NCBI RefSeq assembly: GCF_013410405.1
Contig: NZ_JACCFK010000001.1
Location: forward strand, 3,162,001-3,226,000
Origin: Amycolatopsis endophytica
Lineage (GTDB): Bacteria > Actinomycetota > Actinomycetes > Mycobacteriales > Pseudonocardiaceae
DNA: 64,000 nucleotides
Direction of reading: 5' to 3'
Of the stretch, positions 1 to 7,805 are shown piece by piece. A program made the position numbers and the translations under genes. Under the pieces are notes generated by a model. The model worked only from the letters and a program-made list of their open reading frames with translations, did not search any database and was not told the DNA's origin. Numbering within the stretch: position 1 is the stretch's first letter; each line of letters begins with the position of its first letter.

Positions 1-603
1 CCGTGGACTGCGGAGGAGGCGCGGCGATCGGGCGTGGTGCACCTCGACGCCGACCTCGACGGCCTCACCGGTTACGGCGCCGACCTGGCTCGCGCGCGCG
101 TGCCCGACCGTCCGTTCCTGTTGCTGGGCCAGATGACCACGACGGACCCGGCGCGTTCTCCCGAGGGCACGGAATCGGTGTGGGCCTACACGCACGTGCC
201 GCGAGGCGGACGCTGGGACCGGTCCCGCCTGGAGGCTTACGCGGATCGGATGCAAAATGTCGTGGAGCAGCGCGCACCCGGGTTCGGGGACCTGATCCGG
301 GGAAGGTGCGTGCAGGGTCCCGCCGAGCTCGAATCACACGACCGGAACCTGTCCGAAGGCGCCATCAACGCCGGCACGGCGGCGATCCACCAGCAGTTCG
401 TCTTCCGCCCGGTCCCCGGCCTCTCGCGCGCCGACACGCCAGTGGACAAACTCTTCCTGGCCGGCGCATCGGCCCACCCTGGCGGCGCGGTGCACGGAGC
501 CGCAGGCGCCAACGCGGCCCGCGCGGCCCTGGCCAGGAACGGCGTTGCCGGTGGCCTCTACGGCGCGACGATCAAGGCCGCGAACCGCATGATCTACTCC
601 TGA
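1..603 (+). CDS. Phytoene-dehydrogenase-like NAD(P)/FAD oxidoreductase, C-terminal part (5' truncated)
   Basis: The frame is open from the first base, so the N-terminus with its Rossmann FAD-binding site lies outside the window. About 200 residues remain. The C-terminal run LFLAGASAHPGGAVHGAAG is the second FAD-contacting segment typical of carotenoid/retinol desaturase-like flavoproteins (phytoene dehydrogenase family), and the preceding GTESVWAYTHVP segment fits the same family. The substrate cannot be inferred from this part. No carotenoid gene is visible nearby, so a role in carotenoid synthesis is not supported. The gene converges on the SRPBCC gene that follows. Confidence 0.75.
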   Translation, partial: PWTAEEARRSGVVHLDADLDGLTGYGADLARARVPDRPFLLLGQMTTTDPARSPEGTESVWAYTHVPRGGRWDRSRLEAYADRMQNVVEQRAPGFGDLIRGRCVQGPAELESHDRNLSEGAINAGTAAIHQQFVFRPVPGLSRADTPVDKLFLAGASAHPGGAVHGAAGANAARAALARNGVAGGLYGATIKAANRMIYS

Positions 604-604
604 C

Positions 605-622
605 GGGCGGAAACCGCCGCCC
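605..622. terminator. Possible terminator hairpin after the flavoprotein gene
   Basis: GGCGG-AAA-CCGCC (606-618) starts 3 nt after the stop codon and lies between two convergent genes. There is no U-tract, which is common in high-GC actinobacteria. The stem is short, so this is a weak call. Confidence 0.35.
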
Positions 623-763
623 GGCAACCCAAGCGAGCCAAGACCGGCCCAGCGGTCACCTCGCCGCGCGACGGCGCGGTCCGGAGATCAAGGGATAGTC
701 CCCGCCGGGCGGGCCGGTGACGGGATGACCACCCAGCGGGCTTCGTGCACGGCGCTGGCGCCG

Positions 764-1201
764 CTAATCGCGGTGTACGGCGATGTCCGCCAGGCGCTTG
801 AGCGCTTCGGTGTTACGTGGGGCCAGCATCGCGGCCTGCACCGCGTTCGGCAGCACGCTCAACGGCCCCCGGATCAGCTTCTCGCCCATGGAGATCTCCG
901 TGCCGCCCCCGTGATCGGCGGTCAGGGTGAGGGTGATCTTCGCGGCGCCGACCGGCCACAGGCGGGCCTCCAGTTCGAGCAGCTCGTTCTCCTCGACCGC
1001 CAGCACGCACGTCACGTCGCGGACGTTGACCGGCCACGGGCCGACGCTGTGATGGATCCGCGAACCGGTCCGGGGCCAGTGGCTGTCCACCTGCCTGATG
1101 TGCGCGGCGCCGACCACCCAGCTCGCGTAGGTCCAGCCGTCGGCCAGCACGGTGAACACCCGCTCGGGCGGGACGGGGACCTGACGACTCACCACGACCA
1201 T
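764..1201 (-). CDS. SRPBCC-family protein (polyketide cyclase/dehydrase-like)
   Basis: A 145-residue protein beginning MVVVSRQVPVPPERVFTVL. This is the usual opening beta-strand and helix of START/SRPBCC hydrophobic-pocket proteins, followed by the family pattern WVVGAAHIRQVD and a C-terminal amphipathic helix. The ATG at 1201 has GGTGAG about 8 nt upstream. A TTG at 1246, abutting the stop of the STAS gene, would add 15 residues and is the less likely start. It is probably co-transcribed with the STAS gene at 1247. The ligand is unknown. Such proteins often bind lipids or small hydrophobic molecules, but nothing in the sequence identifies which. Confidence 0.75.
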   Translation of the reverse strand: MVVVSRQVPVPPERVFTVLADGWTYASWVVGAAHIRQVDSHWPRTGSRIHHSVGPWPVNVRDVTCVLAVEENELLELEARLWPVGAAKITLTLTADHGGGTEISMGEKLIRGPLSVLPNAVQAAMLAPRNTEALKRLADIAVHRD

Positions 1202-1246
1202 GTCTGGGCTCACCGGTGGCGAGTACCCCGGCCGCGCGGAAAGCAA

Positions 1247-1612
1247 TCAGCTCGCTTCGGTCGCGGGCGGGGCCACGGCCTCGTCCAGGGAACCCGTGAT
1301 CCGCAACTGCTCGTCGAGCCGGGTGACCTCCAGCGGGCGCAGCACGGCACGGCTGGTGGCCACCACCCGCAGCTCCAGCGAGTTTTCCTGGCACTTCTGC
1401 TGCGCGCTCACCAGCAGGCTCAGCCCGATGCTCCCCAGGAACGACACCCCCGACAGGTCGACCACCACGGGGCCGGGTGGCTGGGCGTCGGCACAGGCGG
1501 ACTGCACCTCGGCCTCCAGGTCCGGCGCACTGGTCAGATCGACGTCACCGACCGCCGAGACCACGATGGCTCCGTCGATGAGGCGTCGCGTGACACGCAA
1601 CTCGGTGGTCAC
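1247..1612 (-). CDS. STAS-domain anti-sigma factor antagonist (SpoIIAA/RsbV-like)
   Basis: A 121-residue single STAS domain. The segment VVVDLSGVSFLGSIGLSLLV carries the conserved D-x-S-G-V-x-F-x-x-S-x-G signature, in which the second Ser (FLGS) is the usual phosphorylated residue of anti-anti-sigma factors. The GTG start has a strong AGGAGG 8 nt upstream. It is divergent from the RsbW-like ATPase gene at 1860, which would be its natural kinase partner in a partner-switching module. It is closely similar to the STAS protein at 7446: both share the VVVDLSGV-x-FLGS core and the L-R-V/L-V-A-T/S-S-R stretch. Confidence 0.85.
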   Translation of the reverse strand: MTTELRVTRRLIDGAIVVSAVGDVDLTSAPDLEAEVQSACADAQPPGPVVVDLSGVSFLGSIGLSLLVSAQQKCQENSLELRVVATSRAVLRPLEVTRLDEQLRITGSLDEAVAPPATEAS

Positions 1613-1859
1613 CCGAGATACCTCCTACCGTCGTCGTTCGCCGCGTCCTGCCGTCGGCGGGCCCAGAAGGAAGCTGCACGGTCACCCGGGGAACCGCCGC
1701 CACGGCAACAGGCTGGCGGCTCAACCGTCCGACGATCCTAACCGGCACTCACCGCGAGTGAGGACCGGGTCGGAATGTGTGTATCCATCCCCCGATGGGG
1801 AACCACCGAGGTAGACGCATGGCGAGCAGGAACCACTGGCGGGAGGACCGGGAGGACAC

Positions 1860-2291
1860 GTGAGGACCGACGGTGCCCATCGCCCGACTCAGCACCATAC
1901 CGAGCCGTTCCCGTGGCGGCGCGCCGTGACGCGGTTGCCGGAGGACGCACCGGCGGCCGGGCAGGCCAGGGAGTTCGCCACCTCGGCGCTCCAGGTGTGG
2001 AAGATCCCGGACGACACCCGCGACGACATCGTGCTGGCGGCCTCCGAGCTGGTCACCAACGCGGTCGAGCACGGCCGCGGCGAGGTCACCGTGGTGCTGC
2101 GGCAGTGCGAGGACCGGCTGACGCTGCGGGTGTGGGACTCCGACGCGCAGGTCCCGGTGCCCCGCCCCGCCGAGCAGGACCCGGTGCGCGGCAACGGCCT
2201 GGTGATCGTCGAGGCGCTCAGCGAGGCGTGGGGATACGAGACCGGCGCGGACGGCAAGTGGGTGTGGGCGGAGTTCGCCGTCCCGGGCTGA
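1860..2291 (+). CDS. RsbW-like ATP-binding anti-sigma/serine kinase
   Basis: A 143-residue GHKL ATPase. The N-box ELVTNAVEHG and the G2-like GNGLVIVEAL place it in the RsbW/SpoIIAB-like HATPase_c_2 group that phosphorylates STAS antagonists or sequesters sigma factors. The G1 motif is weak (WDSDAQVPVP), as is common in streptomycete paralogues. The GTG start at 1860 has GGAGG about 5 nt upstream. It is divergent from the STAS gene at 1612 and converges on the SpoIIE phosphatase gene at 2295, so kinase, substrate and phosphatase are all adjacent. Confidence 0.8.
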   Translation: MRTDGAHRPTQHHTEPFPWRRAVTRLPEDAPAAGQAREFATSALQVWKIPDDTRDDIVLAASELVTNAVEHGRGEVTVVLRQCEDRLTLRVWDSDAQVPVPRPAEQDPVRGNGLVIVEALSEAWGYETGADGKWVWAEFAVPG

Positions 2292-2294
2292 GCT

Positions 2295-3599
2295 TCACCG
2301 CGGAGCGGACGCGCGCCGCGCACCGTGACGCGCCGGCGGCCCCGATCGCGCCGACCACCGGCACAGCAGCAGGCACACGTCGTCGTCGTGCTCGTCCTGG
2401 CCCAGCATCTCGGCGAGGATCCGGTCGCCCGCCTCGTCCGTCGGCAGGTCGCGGATCGCGCGGAACGCGCCGGTCAACCGGTCCAGGCCGTCGTCGAGCA
2501 CCTCGGCGCGGCGCTCGACCAGCCCGTCGGTGTAGAGCAGCAGATCGCAGCCCGGCTCGATCGTCTCCTCGTGCTCCTCGATGGCGAACGCGAACGGCAC
2601 GCCGAGCATCGGCGCGTTGGGCCGTTCCAGGAACCGCAATCCTCTCCGGCCGCGGATCAACATCGGCAGATGCCCGGCGCTGGCCCAGCGGATCCGGCCG
2701 TTCTCCGGCGTCAGGTCGGCGACCACGGCGGTGGCGAACAGGTTGCTGTCCAGGCCACGCAGCACGTGGTGGGTGAGCCGCAGCGCCTCCGCCGGGCCGT
2801 GGCCCTCGGCGGCGTAGGCACGCAGGGCGTTCTGCAGCTTCCCCATGACCACGGCGGCATCCAGCCCGTGACCGGTGACGTCACCGACGGTGAGCACGAT
2901 CGTGCCGTCCGCGCGGGCGAACGCGTCGAACCAGTCACCGCCGATGTTCACCCCGGTCGCGGCGGGCCGGTACCGGGCGCACAGCTCCAGATCGTCCGGG
3001 GTGGGCAGGGTGGGCAGCATCGCGTGCTGGAGCCGCTCGGCCAGCTCCCGTTCCCGCTCGTACTCGTTCGCGTTGCGCAGCCCGACCGCCGACCGGGCGG
3101 CGACCTCGGTGAGGAACGGGATCTCCTCCTCGGTGAACGCGACGTCGCGGTGCAGTTCGAGCACGCCCAGCAGGTGCGGGCCCACGGTCAGCGGCAGCAG
3201 CAGCCGCTTCGGTTCGACGTGCGGCTGCCGGCTCGCCGCGACCCGCTTGACGTCGGAGTCCGGCACGCTGCCCGGATGGGGCAGCCGCTTGAGGCCGCGG
3301 CTCTCCGGCGCAGCCAGCCAGACCCCGGCGCAGCCGGCCAGGTTCTCCCGTTCGATGAGCGCGATCAGCGCCTCCACGACCTCCCGGCCGCGCAGCGAGG
3401 CCGACACGCTGCGGCCCACCTCGTCCAGGAACGCGGAACGCTGCCGCTGCAGTTCGACCTCGGCGTGCAGGGCCAGCAGCCCGGCGTTGGTCTTCTCCAG
3501 CTCGGACTGGTGCAGCCGCAGCTCCTTCTCCTGCCGCGCGATGGTTTCGCGCAGGTCCCGGAGCACCTCCTCGGCCGTCTCGTCACGCTGCGTCGTCAT
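2295..3599 (-). CDS. GAF-domain SpoIIE/PP2C phosphatase (RsbU-like)
   Basis: A 434-residue protein with, in order: a charged coiled coil (about residues 8-60), a GAF sensor (about 65-200), and a SpoIIE-type PP2C catalytic domain (about 205-420). The metal-binding motifs GGDWFDAF (near 220), DVTGHGLDAA and DDDVCLLL are intact. It should dephosphorylate a phospho-STAS protein, with activity gated by the GAF ligand. ATG at 3599 overlaps the upstream stop by ATGA. Longer upstream starts would run deep into the next gene and are rejected. It is the last gene of the rsbR-rsbS-rsbT operon, the position of RsbU in stressosome modules. Confidence 0.87.
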   Translation of the reverse strand: MTTQRDETAEEVLRDLRETIARQEKELRLHQSELEKTNAGLLALHAEVELQRQRSAFLDEVGRSVSASLRGREVVEALIALIERENLAGCAGVWLAAPESRGLKRLPHPGSVPDSDVKRVAASRQPHVEPKRLLLPLTVGPHLLGVLELHRDVAFTEEEIPFLTEVAARSAVGLRNANEYERERELAERLQHAMLPTLPTPDDLELCARYRPAATGVNIGGDWFDAFARADGTIVLTVGDVTGHGLDAAVVMGKLQNALRAYAAEGHGPAEALRLTHHVLRGLDSNLFATAVVADLTPENGRIRWASAGHLPMLIRGRRGLRFLERPNAPMLGVPFAFAIEEHEETIEPGCDLLLYTDGLVERRAEVLDDGLDRLTGAFRAIRDLPTDEAGDRILAEMLGQDEHDDDVCLLLCRWSARSGPPARHGARRASAPR

Positions 3600-4591
3600 C
3601 GCCCGCCTCCCGTGACCACGACCACGCAGGCGTCGTCCCGTCCGCGGCCGCGCTGGCCCAGGATCCACCCGGCGATCGTGGCGGGATCGTGGTGGAACAG
3701 ACCGGGCCAGTCCGAAGTGCTCCACTTGTCGGTGATGCCGTCGCTGTGCAGGACCAGCCAGCTGCGCGCGGACCACTCGTACGCGGAGTCGGACGGGCGC
3801 GGGCGCGCGGCGACACCGACGATGCCGTGGCGGGACACGATGCGCTGCACGGGGCCGCCGGGCTCCGGATAGAAGCGGGTGGACACGTTGCCCACGCCGC
3901 AGAAGCGCAGGCGCCCCTCCGACGGCGTCATCTGCGCGACGGCCACGGTCGCGCCGCGGGTGGAAGCGAGGGACGGCTGCATCAGCTCCAGGATACGAGC
4001 CGGGCGCAGCTCGGTGTGCGAAGCGACGGTGGAGATCGCCGCGTCACTGGCCCTGGCCGCCAACCGTCCGTGGCCGAGCCCGTCACTCACCGCGACGGTC
4101 ACGGTGTCGTTCGTGGAGACCGCGGTCCACTGGTCGCCGCACTCGGTCTCGCCCGGCGCGGTGAGGATGGCGCTGCCGATCCGCACCCCGCCGGGCAGCC
4201 GGACCGGATCGCCGTGCCACCGCGCGAGCACCGCGGTGCCCTGGCCGCGCCTGCTGTAGACGTCGAACACGTCGGCCGCGCGGCGGACCGCGCCGAGGCC
4301 ACCGCCGAGCGTGCCGACGGTCGAGTAGCCGTCCCGCATGCTGTCCTCGACCCGGCCGATCCCGGGCCCGGTGTCGACCGCCAGTACGTCCAGCCCGCCC
4401 GGTGCCCGCACCACGCTGAAAATTCCGCGACCAGCGTGTTTGAGCAGGTTGGAGGCCAGTTCGGTGGCGGCGAGCGACACCCGGTGCACCCGGTCCAGCG
4501 GCAGCCCGGCGCGGGCCGCGGCCGACGCGGCGATCACCCGCGCGCGTCCCACGTGGCTGGATTCGGTGACGACGAGGTCGTCGCGGTTCAC
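3596..4591 (-). CDS. Fused RsbT-like ATPase and SpoIIE/RsbX-like phosphatase
   Basis: A 331-residue two-domain protein. Residues about 1-135 form a GHKL ATPase (N-box ELASNLLKHAGRG; G1 DTGPGIGRVEDSM; G2 LGGGLGAV). Residues about 140-331 form a compact PP2C domain (VSDGLGHGRLA; HSDGITDKW; DDACVVVV) of the small RsbX type. A single protein therefore carries a potential STAS kinase and a phosphatase. By analogy to Bacillus RsbT and RsbX it could both phosphorylate and reset stressosome STAS proteins. It is coupled by ATGA overlaps to rsbT upstream and to the RsbU-like gene downstream. Confidence 0.85.
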   Translation of the reverse strand: MNRDDLVVTESSHVGRARVIAASAAARAGLPLDRVHRVSLAATELASNLLKHAGRGIFSVVRAPGGLDVLAVDTGPGIGRVEDSMRDGYSTVGTLGGGLGAVRRAADVFDVYSRRGQGTAVLARWHGDPVRLPGGVRIGSAILTAPGETECGDQWTAVSTNDTVTVAVSDGLGHGRLAARASDAAISTVASHTELRPARILELMQPSLASTRGATVAVAQMTPSEGRLRFCGVGNVSTRFYPEPGGPVQRIVSRHGIVGVAARPRPSDSAYEWSARSWLVLHSDGITDKWSTSDWPGLFHHDPATIAGWILGQRGRGRDDACVVVVTGGGR

Positions 4592-5013
4592 GGGCCGGCG
4601 ATTCGCCGCACGGACATGCTGATCTCCACCCTGGTGCCGTGGCCGGGGCTGGACTCGATCCGGAAGTGGTCGGCGAGCCGCTTGGCGCCGCCGAGGCCGA
4701 GACCGAGGCCGGAACCGGTGGTGAACCCGTCCGCCATGGCCGCGTCGATGTCCGGGATGCCAGGGCCCTTGTCGGTGAAGGTCATCCGGACCGTCGGATT
4801 GCCGGTGAGGTCCTCCGTGGCGATCTCCGCCTGACCGCCACCGCCGTAGACCAGGGCGTTGCGGGCGAGTTCGCTGGCGGCGGTGACCAGCTTCGTCTGC
4901 TGCACGAGGCTGAACCCCGCGGTGGAGGCCGCCTCCCTGGCGGCGTGCCGCACGTGCACGATGTCGTACTCGTCGTGGATGGCGACCGTGCTCGACGAAG
5001 GCGCGCGTGTCAC
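4588..5013 (-). CDS. rsbT: Serine/threonine kinase RsbT of the stressosome
   Basis: A 141-residue GHKL kinase. N-box ELARNALVYGGGG, G1 DKGPGIPDIDAAM and G2 GSGLGLGLGGAKRL are textbook RsbT. RsbT phosphorylates RsbR and RsbS and then leaves the stressosome to activate an RsbU-type phosphatase. It directly follows rsbS with an ATGA-type overlap, and the next gene starts within its stop codon. Confidence 0.9.
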   Translation of the reverse strand: MTRAPSSSTVAIHDEYDIVHVRHAAREAASTAGFSLVQQTKLVTAASELARNALVYGGGGQAEIATEDLTGNPTVRMTFTDKGPGIPDIDAAMADGFTTGSGLGLGLGGAKRLADHFRIESSPGHGTRVEISMSVRRIAGP

Positions 5014-5387
5014 CGCAGCGCCGTCCGCGCGGGCCCCGGAGGCGGGGCGAGAAGCGAAAGACCCTCCTCGACGGAGAGCGCGGTGTCCAGTCCGGGCAGT
5101 GTCAGCCCGAGTTCGACGAGGGTGAGCGCCACCGCAGGACGCATCCCGACCACCACGGTGCGCGCGGCCATCAGCGACGTGATGGCCGCGATGTCGTGCA
5201 GCGTGCGGGCGAGGAACGAGTCGATGATGTCCAGCACGGACACGTCGATGAGCACGCCCCTGGCGCGGGTCTCGACGACCTTTTCGGTGAGTTCCTCTTC
5301 GAACTCGGCCACCGACCGGTCGAGGAGCTCTTCCTGGATGGTGACCAGCAGGACACCGTTCAGGTTGACGATGGGGACGGCGGACAT
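5010..5387 (-). CDS. rsbS: Stressosome STAS protein RsbS
   Basis: A 125-residue STAS protein. The segment VLIDVSVLDIIDSFLARTLH contains the conserved IDS motif whose Ser (about residue 57) is the RsbT phosphorylation site in Bacillus RsbS. The later GMRPAVALTLVELG segment is also conserved. ATG at 5387 overlaps the rsbR stop by one base (TGATG). Longer starts would lie inside rsbR. It should assemble with RsbR into the stressosome core and sequester RsbT. Confidence 0.9.
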   Translation of the reverse strand: MSAVPIVNLNGVLLVTIQEELLDRSVAEFEEELTEKVVETRARGVLIDVSVLDIIDSFLARTLHDIAAITSLMAARTVVVGMRPAVALTLVELGLTLPGLDTALSVEEGLSLLAPPPGPARTALR

Positions 5388-6256
5388 CAGACCACGCCCG
5401 GCCCCGCCGCGGCGCCGACCTGCAGGCCCAGGCGGTTCAGGGCGTAGGCGAGCGCGTCGGCCAGCCGGGCGCGGGTGGCGACCTCGCCGAGGTCGATGCC
5501 GAGCTGCACCATGGTGTTCGCGATCTGCGGCCGGATACCGCTGATGACGCATTCGGCACCCATCAGCCGGGCCGCCATCGCCGTCTTGAGCAGGTGCTGC
5601 GCCACCATCGTGTCGACCGTCGGGACGCCGGTGATGTCGAGGATCGCGACCTTCGCCTGCTGGGTCATGATCGCCTGCAGCAGGCTTTCGGTGGCGACCT
5701 GGCTGCGCATGCTGTCCAGGGTGCCGATCAGCGGGATCGCGAGCACGCCGTCCCACAGCTTGATGACCGGGGTGGACAGCTCGGTCAGCTGCTCGCGCTG
5801 GATCGCGAGGGTGTCCTTGGCCGCGGCGAGCGCGGCTTCGACGAGGACGAGCCGGAGGGTGTCCACGGCGCTGGACAGCAGCAGGGCGCCCGCGGTGAGC
5901 AGGTCGGCCTCAGCCGTCTCCTGCCACAGGCGCAGCAGCGGCTGCTTGAGCTCGCTCACCTGCACCGCCGTGCGCGGGGTCACGCCTTCGTTGCCGTCGA
6001 GCTGGGAGGCGAGCGCGGTCAGCAGCGAACGCAGCTCCTCGAACCCCTCGGCGGCCGGACTGTCGGCGTCCCCGGCCGTGATCGCCTTGCGCAGCCCCCG
6101 CAGGATCTCGGCGCTGTCGCCCGCCGCTTGATCGGAATCCTGGGCCACCGAGCGGAAGAACGGTGAGTCCGCCCACTGCGTCACGATCGTTTCCTTTTGA
6201 GCGTCCAGGAATTCGCTCACCGCGGACGTGGTCTGGCGGTCGGAGGTTGTCGTCAT
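5387..6256 (-). CDS. rsbR: Stressosome co-antagonist RsbR (RsbRD-type N-terminal domain)
   Basis: A 289-residue protein. The helical N-terminus (EFLDAQKETIVTQW) resembles the RsbRD-type sensor domain rather than a globin or LOV fold. The C-terminal STAS domain (about 160-280) carries ILDITGVPTVDTMVAQHLL and SGIRPQIANTMV, with the Thr residues of VDT and IANT at the positions where RsbT phosphorylates Bacillus RsbR paralogues. ATG at 6256 has GGGAG close upstream. It is the first gene of a five-gene operon (rsbR-rsbS-rsbT-fusion-rsbU-like). What it senses is not evident. Confidence 0.88.
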   Translation of the reverse strand: MTTTSDRQTTSAVSEFLDAQKETIVTQWADSPFFRSVAQDSDQAAGDSAEILRGLRKAITAGDADSPAAEGFEELRSLLTALASQLDGNEGVTPRTAVQVSELKQPLLRLWQETAEADLLTAGALLLSSAVDTLRLVLVEAALAAAKDTLAIQREQLTELSTPVIKLWDGVLAIPLIGTLDSMRSQVATESLLQAIMTQQAKVAILDITGVPTVDTMVAQHLLKTAMAARLMGAECVISGIRPQIANTMVQLGIDLGEVATRARLADALAYALNRLGLQVGAAAGPGVV

Positions 6257-6403
6257 CGCTCCCAGGCTCCAGCATGGTGGAAGGTCGCAGGCACGCGAGC
6301 ACGATCCACGAGATCCATTGCGTTGCGGCAAACTTATTGCACACGGGCGCCGGGCGACAACCGGGGCCGAAGCCGACGCCACGATTTTGGAGAGAGTTCG
6401 ACC

Positions 6404-6772
6404 ATGACGACGGACGAAGGCGCGACCAGGTCTGCCACGGCTTCCGTGGTGCGCACGGAGACCGGTGGTGACACCGGACGGGTGCTGCTGCTCGGCGAGA
6501 TCGACCACGGGGCTGTCGACCAGCTGGACCAGGCGGTGGAGAAGCTGCTCGGGTCGGGTGTGGTCCACCTGGTGCTCGACTTCGAGGGCCTCAAGTTCTT
6601 CGACTCGGCCTGCATCAGCGCGCTGATCAGGGCGAAAACGCACGCGGAGGACAAGGGCGGGACGGTCAGGCTGGCCAACGTGGACCGGTACGCGCGGCGG
6701 ATCCTGGACATCACCGGTCTGCTCGGCTCGTTCACCATCGAGGGTGAGGAGTCACCCAGCCAGAAGGCGTGA
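6404..6772 (+). CDS. STAS-domain anti-sigma factor antagonist
   Basis: A 122-residue STAS protein. LVLDFEGLKFFDSACISALI contains the D-F-x-x-x-x-F-x-D-S-x-x-I signature with the phospho-acceptor Ser, and the domain ends in the expected helix RYARRILDITGL. ATG at 6404 has GGAGAGAG about 9 nt upstream. It is transcribed away from the rsbR operon across a 147-bp divergent region. Sequence differences from the STAS proteins at 1247 and 7446 suggest a different kinase partner. Confidence 0.85.
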   Translation: MTTDEGATRSATASVVRTETGGDTGRVLLLGEIDHGAVDQLDQAVEKLLGSGVVHLVLDFEGLKFFDSACISALIRAKTHAEDKGGTVRLANVDRYARRILDITGLLGSFTIEGEESPSQKA

Positions 6773-6805
6773 TCATGGCCACGTGCACCCACCGTGAGAA
6801 AGCGG

Positions 6806-6830
6806 GTTTGACCGTCGCGCATCCGGGGTA
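6806..6830 (+). promoter_or_regulatory. SigB/SigF-type stress promoter (GTTT-N16-GGGTA)
   Basis: GTTT at 6806-6809 and GGGTA at 6826-6830, 16 nt apart, match the consensus for Streptomyces SigB and mycobacterial SigF promoters (GTTT-N15-17-GGGTA). It lies about 115 nt before the gene at 6944, which leads into the STAS and hybrid-regulator genes. The operon of partner-switching proteins may therefore be driven by the sigma factor it controls. Confidence 0.6.
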
Positions 6831-6943
6831 GTCCCGCTGGGCCATGAGCGGTTTCAAACCCGTCAAGGGGCCGGTTTCCGGCGCGGCGCCGCCGAGGAGC
6901 GGTGCGGCGCGCCGGTCAGCTGGTGGGTGGAGTGCGAGGGTAG

Positions 6944-7357
6944 ATGTACCTGGAATACGAGGACGCACAGGCACGGGGATTGCGACGTTATGTGCGACTG
7001 GTGACCGAGGCGCTGGGATTGCGCGGCAACGCCTATTTCGTGCAGTTGGACCCACCACCGGCGAACGCCTATCTGGCTCTGGAACGGCGGTTGCCGCGGT
7101 TCCGCGACCGCGACGCCGCGCTCATCTGGAGCGAGGACACCGGCTGGTCGCTGGTCGTGGAGTCCCACTGCGGTGAGGACCTGATCGTCCTGTCCTATCT
7201 CGGCTCCGATGTGCTGCCCGCGCCGCGGGTGGTGGCGCGGTTCGCCGAGGACCTGTGTGACGGCGTCTCCAGCGGGGTTCTCGAACCGCCGGTCCGGGAT
7301 CCGGCGGACGTGCGGGAGCGGCTGGCGGCCTACGCCGCGCCCGCGCTGGCGGGCTGA
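6944..7357 (+). CDS. Small conserved actinobacterial protein (DUF6292-like)
   Basis: A 137-residue soluble protein with no signal peptide or membrane segment. It opens with a helix (RGLRRYVRLVTEALGL) followed by alternating strands (NAYFVQLDP; AYLALERRL; TGWSLVVES) and ends in an Ala-rich helix. The pattern resembles the short DUF6292-type proteins of Pseudonocardiaceae, but I cannot confirm this without a profile search. It lies downstream of the SigB/SigF-like promoter and upstream of the STAS and hybrid-kinase genes on the same strand, which suggests a stress-linked role. Confidence 0.6.
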   Translation: MYLEYEDAQARGLRRYVRLVTEALGLRGNAYFVQLDPPPANAYLALERRLPRFRDRDAALIWSEDTGWSLVVESHCGEDLIVLSYLGSDVLPAPRVVARFAEDLCDGVSSGVLEPPVRDPADVRERLAAYAAPALAG

Positions 7358-7445
7358 GGCCGGTTCCGGAGCCATGCCGATCTCCCGGTCCCGCACTAGG
7401 CTGATCGCACCAGGAGCAGGCCCGTCGCGTGTCCCGGAGGTTCCG

Positions 7446-7805
7446 TTGTCCGAGGAAGTTTTCGCGGTGCGTCACCGCGTGACGCCGGATGCGGTCGTGG
7501 TCACGGTGACCGGCGGTGTGGACCTGTGTTCCGCGCCGGCCCTGATCAGTGAGCTGGATCAGGCGCGGGGCGCGGCGCGGGCGCCGCGGCCGGTGGTCGT
7601 CGACCTGTCCGGCGTGGACTTCCTCGGCTCGGCCGGGCTGTCCGTGCTGGTGGAGGCCGAGCAGCGGTGCGCCGAAGGGGGCACGCCGTTGCGCCTGGTC
7701 GCCTCCAGCCGAGTGGTGCTGCGGGCGCTGGAGGCGGCAGATCTGCGGCAGGTGTTCACGGTGTCCGAATCGGTCGACCGCGCCCTGACCCAGGGTGAGG
7801 GTTGA
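7446..7805 (+). CDS. STAS-domain anti-sigma factor antagonist
   Basis: A 119-residue STAS domain. VVVDLSGVDFLGSAGLSVLV contains the phospho-acceptor Ser in FLGSAG. The TTG start at 7446 is chosen because GGAGG stands 6 nt upstream and the protein then begins exactly at the first STAS strand. It overlaps the start of the giant hybrid regulator by TTGA, so the two are translationally coupled. This protein is a likely substrate for the phosphatase and ATPase domains of that hybrid. Confidence 0.83.
   Translation: MSEEVFAVRHRVTPDAVVVTVTGGVDLCSAPALISELDQARGAARAPRPVVVDLSGVDFLGSAGLSVLVEAEQRCAEGGTPLRLVASSRVVLRALEAADLRQVFTVSESVDRALTQGEG

Noticed and set aside
764..1246. TTG start at 1246 for the SRPBCC gene
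   Set aside because: The ATG at 1201 has a better-spaced GGTGAG and begins exactly at the first SRPBCC strand; the longer form adds an uninformative 15 residues.
6310..6340. A second SigB-type promoter (GTTT near 6331 on the minus strand) upstream of rsbR
   Set aside because: The following bases give GGAT instead of GGGTA and the spacing is 13 nt, short of the 15-17 needed.
6844..7176. Small open frame starting ATG before the gene at 6944
   Set aside because: Overlaps the 6944 gene in another frame, codes a Gly/Arg/Ser-rich sequence with no pattern and has no clear ribosome-binding site.
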